Of a stretch of DNA of 64,000 nt, positions 62,711 to 64,000 are shown piece by piece; within the stretch, counting starts at the first letter, position 1, and the number at the start of each line of letters is the position of its first letter. The notes beneath the pieces are model-generated. The model saw nothing but the letters and a program-made list of their open reading frames with translations. It searched no databases and was not told where the DNA came from. The DNA lies in NCBI RefSeq assembly GCF_013423485.1, contig NZ_JABFFR010000023.1, forward strand, positions 1-64,000, given 5' to 3'. A program made the position numbers and the translations under genes. The DNA comes from Azospirillum oleiclasticum (lineage in GTDB: Bacteria; Pseudomonadota; Alphaproteobacteria; Azospirillales; Azospirillaceae).

Positions 62711-64000
62711 TGGTGATGTCCGGACTGGGCCTGCGGCAGCGGGCGATGGTGCTGATCGGGGCGGTGCTGCTGGCCTATCAGGTGCTGACGATCGCCGCCG
62801 ACGTGAAATCCACCCGTGACCGGGCGCACGAGGCGCTGGACGCACGCGCCCGCATGGTGGCCGCACTCCAGGCGCGCGCGCTGGCCCTGCCGCTGTTCGA
62901 CCTCGACACCGAGCAGGTCCGGGTGGTGGTGAAGGCCCCGTCGACCGACCCCGACTACCTCGCCGGCTTCGTGCGCGACGACAAGGGCCGCGTGGTGGCG
63001 GAGGACGGCGACACCCGTGCCGCCGCCGGCTTCGTGGAGGTGACGCAGCCGGTGATGGCCGGGCAGGCGGGGCAGGTCCGCCCCATTGGCGCCTATGTCC
63101 TGCGCCTGCGCACCGACACGCTGGAGGTGCGCATCACGGCGGACGCGACCACCCGGATCGCGGTGGGGGTGGTCGCCTTCGCCGCCATCATGGCGGTCCT
63201 GTTCCTTGTCGTGTCGACCATCACCGGGCCGCTCATCCGCATCACCCGCGTGGTCGGCCGGCTGGCCGACGGCGATTACGCGGTGGCGGTGCCGGCGCTG
63301 GAGCGGGCGGATGAGGTCGGCGCCATGGCGCGCGCCATCGACGTGCTGCGCGGGAACGCCGAGCACCGCGAGCGGCTGGAAGCGGAAAAGATCGTCCGCC
63401 AGGGGCAGGACGCACGTCGCGCCTTGCGGCTGGGCGAGCTGACCGCCGCCTTCGACCAGCGCATGCAGACGGTGGTGGAGGAGACCTCCGCCACCGCGGT
63501 GCAGATGCAGGGCAGCGCCGGGACGATGCTGGAAGGCGCGCTGAGGGCCGACCGCTGCAACAGCACCGTCGCCGACGCGGCGGACGAAGCCGGCCGCAAC
63601 GTCGGCATGGCGAGCGCCGCCGCCGAGCAGCTCACCCAGTCCATCCGCGCCATCGCCCACAGCGTGAACCGCTCCGTCGCCATGTCGGGGGAGGCCATCG
63701 ACAAGGCGCGCGCCAGCCGCAGGACGGTCGAGGCGCTGGCCGAATCGGCCGCCCGCATCAGCGAGATCACCAGCCTGATCACCAGCATCGCCGGCCAGAC
63801 CAACCTGCTGGCGCTGAACGCGACGATCGAGGCAGCCAGGGCCGGGGAGGCGGGCAAGGGGTTCGCCGTGGTGGCGCAGGAGGTCAAGAACCTCGCCACC
63901 CAGACCGCCAAGGCGACGGAGGACATTTCCGGCCAGATCGGCGCCATCCAGACCGTGACCAACGAGACGGTCATGGCCATCGGCGCCATCACCGACACCA
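62711..64000 (+). CDS. Methyl-accepting chemotaxis protein, partial (C-terminus outside window)
   Basis: The 430 visible residues have a first membrane helix ([19 protein letters not shown]), a periplasmic sensor of about 115 residues, a second helix ([26 protein letters not shown]), and a HAMP domain ([31 protein letters not shown]). The start of the signalling coiled-coil follows, up to the highly conserved hairpin tip [33 protein letters not shown]. The frame is open at the window edge. Start codons at 62711 and 62717 are both possible; AAGGACGAGG lies upstream. It signals to CheA/CheW, and the ligand may come through the upstream binding protein. Confidence 0.93.

Noticed and set aside
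1-64000. CRISPR array or prophage
   Set aside because: No regularly spaced direct repeats and no phage structural genes or integrase were seen; the only mobile gene is the IS5-type transposase.

Overview
The window is GC-rich, densely packed bacterial DNA. Its gene content (aerobic cobalamin pathway with CobN, CobG and CobE; FCD-type GntR regulator; GtrA; PRC-barrel and CsbD stress proteins; periplasmic nitrate reductase; selenocysteine machinery) points to an alphaproteobacterium of the Rhodospirillales/Azospirillum type. This assignment comes from gene content and protein style only. Both window edges cut genes: sucD on the left and a chemoreceptor on the right.

Layout. (1) 1-9382, minus strand: an oxalate catabolism operon, gntR-oxc-frc-acyl-CoA ligase-sucC-sucD, preceded by a panE-like reductase gene. 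Related TGGTATAC palindromes lie in front of both gntR and panE. (2) 9383-10561: an AT-rich stretch and an IS5-family insertion sequence. (3) 10562-20623: an envelope and stress region. It has tiny membrane peptides, a CsbD-like peptide, a glycosylation cassette (GT2, methyltransferase, GtrA, YfhO-like protein), an ECF sigma factor, a two-component system and a secreted PRC-barrel protein. Several of these share a GGAAC-N16-AGTT promoter-like motif. (4) 20894-34305: a cobalamin riboswitch followed by cobW-cobN-cobG-cobH-cobI-cobJ-cobL-cobE-cobM-cobB-cobA, then a second cobalamin riboswitch in front of a CbiM-type permease. (5) 34443-50686: the most unusual block. A lipoate-assembly cassette (LipS2-like, LipS1-like, fused lipoate ligase) and a DsrE-like protein are followed directly by selD. 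Next come a cysteine desulfurase, a selenocysteine formate dehydrogenase (fdhA with in-frame UGA, fdhB, fdhC, fdhE), selA, selB, tRNA-Sec, an unknown gene and a lipoyl-carrier gene of the GcvH/LbpA type. No sHdr sulfur-oxidation genes are present. (6) 50705-56198: nnrU divergent from napEFDABC, with an FNR/NnrR-type box between them. (7) 56213-64000: sulfoacetaldehyde acetyltransferase (xsc), a gamma carbonic anhydrase, a molybdopterin oxidoreductase with a small secreted partner, a periplasmic binding protein and a truncated chemoreceptor.

How it fits together. Oxalate is activated to oxalyl-CoA, decarboxylated to formyl-CoA and released as formate. Formate can then be oxidised by the selenium-dependent formate dehydrogenase encoded 33 kb away, and its electrons could feed periplasmic nitrate reductase under low oxygen. 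All the selenium genes needed for the UGA codon (selD, selA, selB, selC) sit around the enzyme that needs them. The lipoate cassette and its likely substrate protein bracket the selenium/formate block, which suggests a lipoyl-protein function connected with it that I cannot name.
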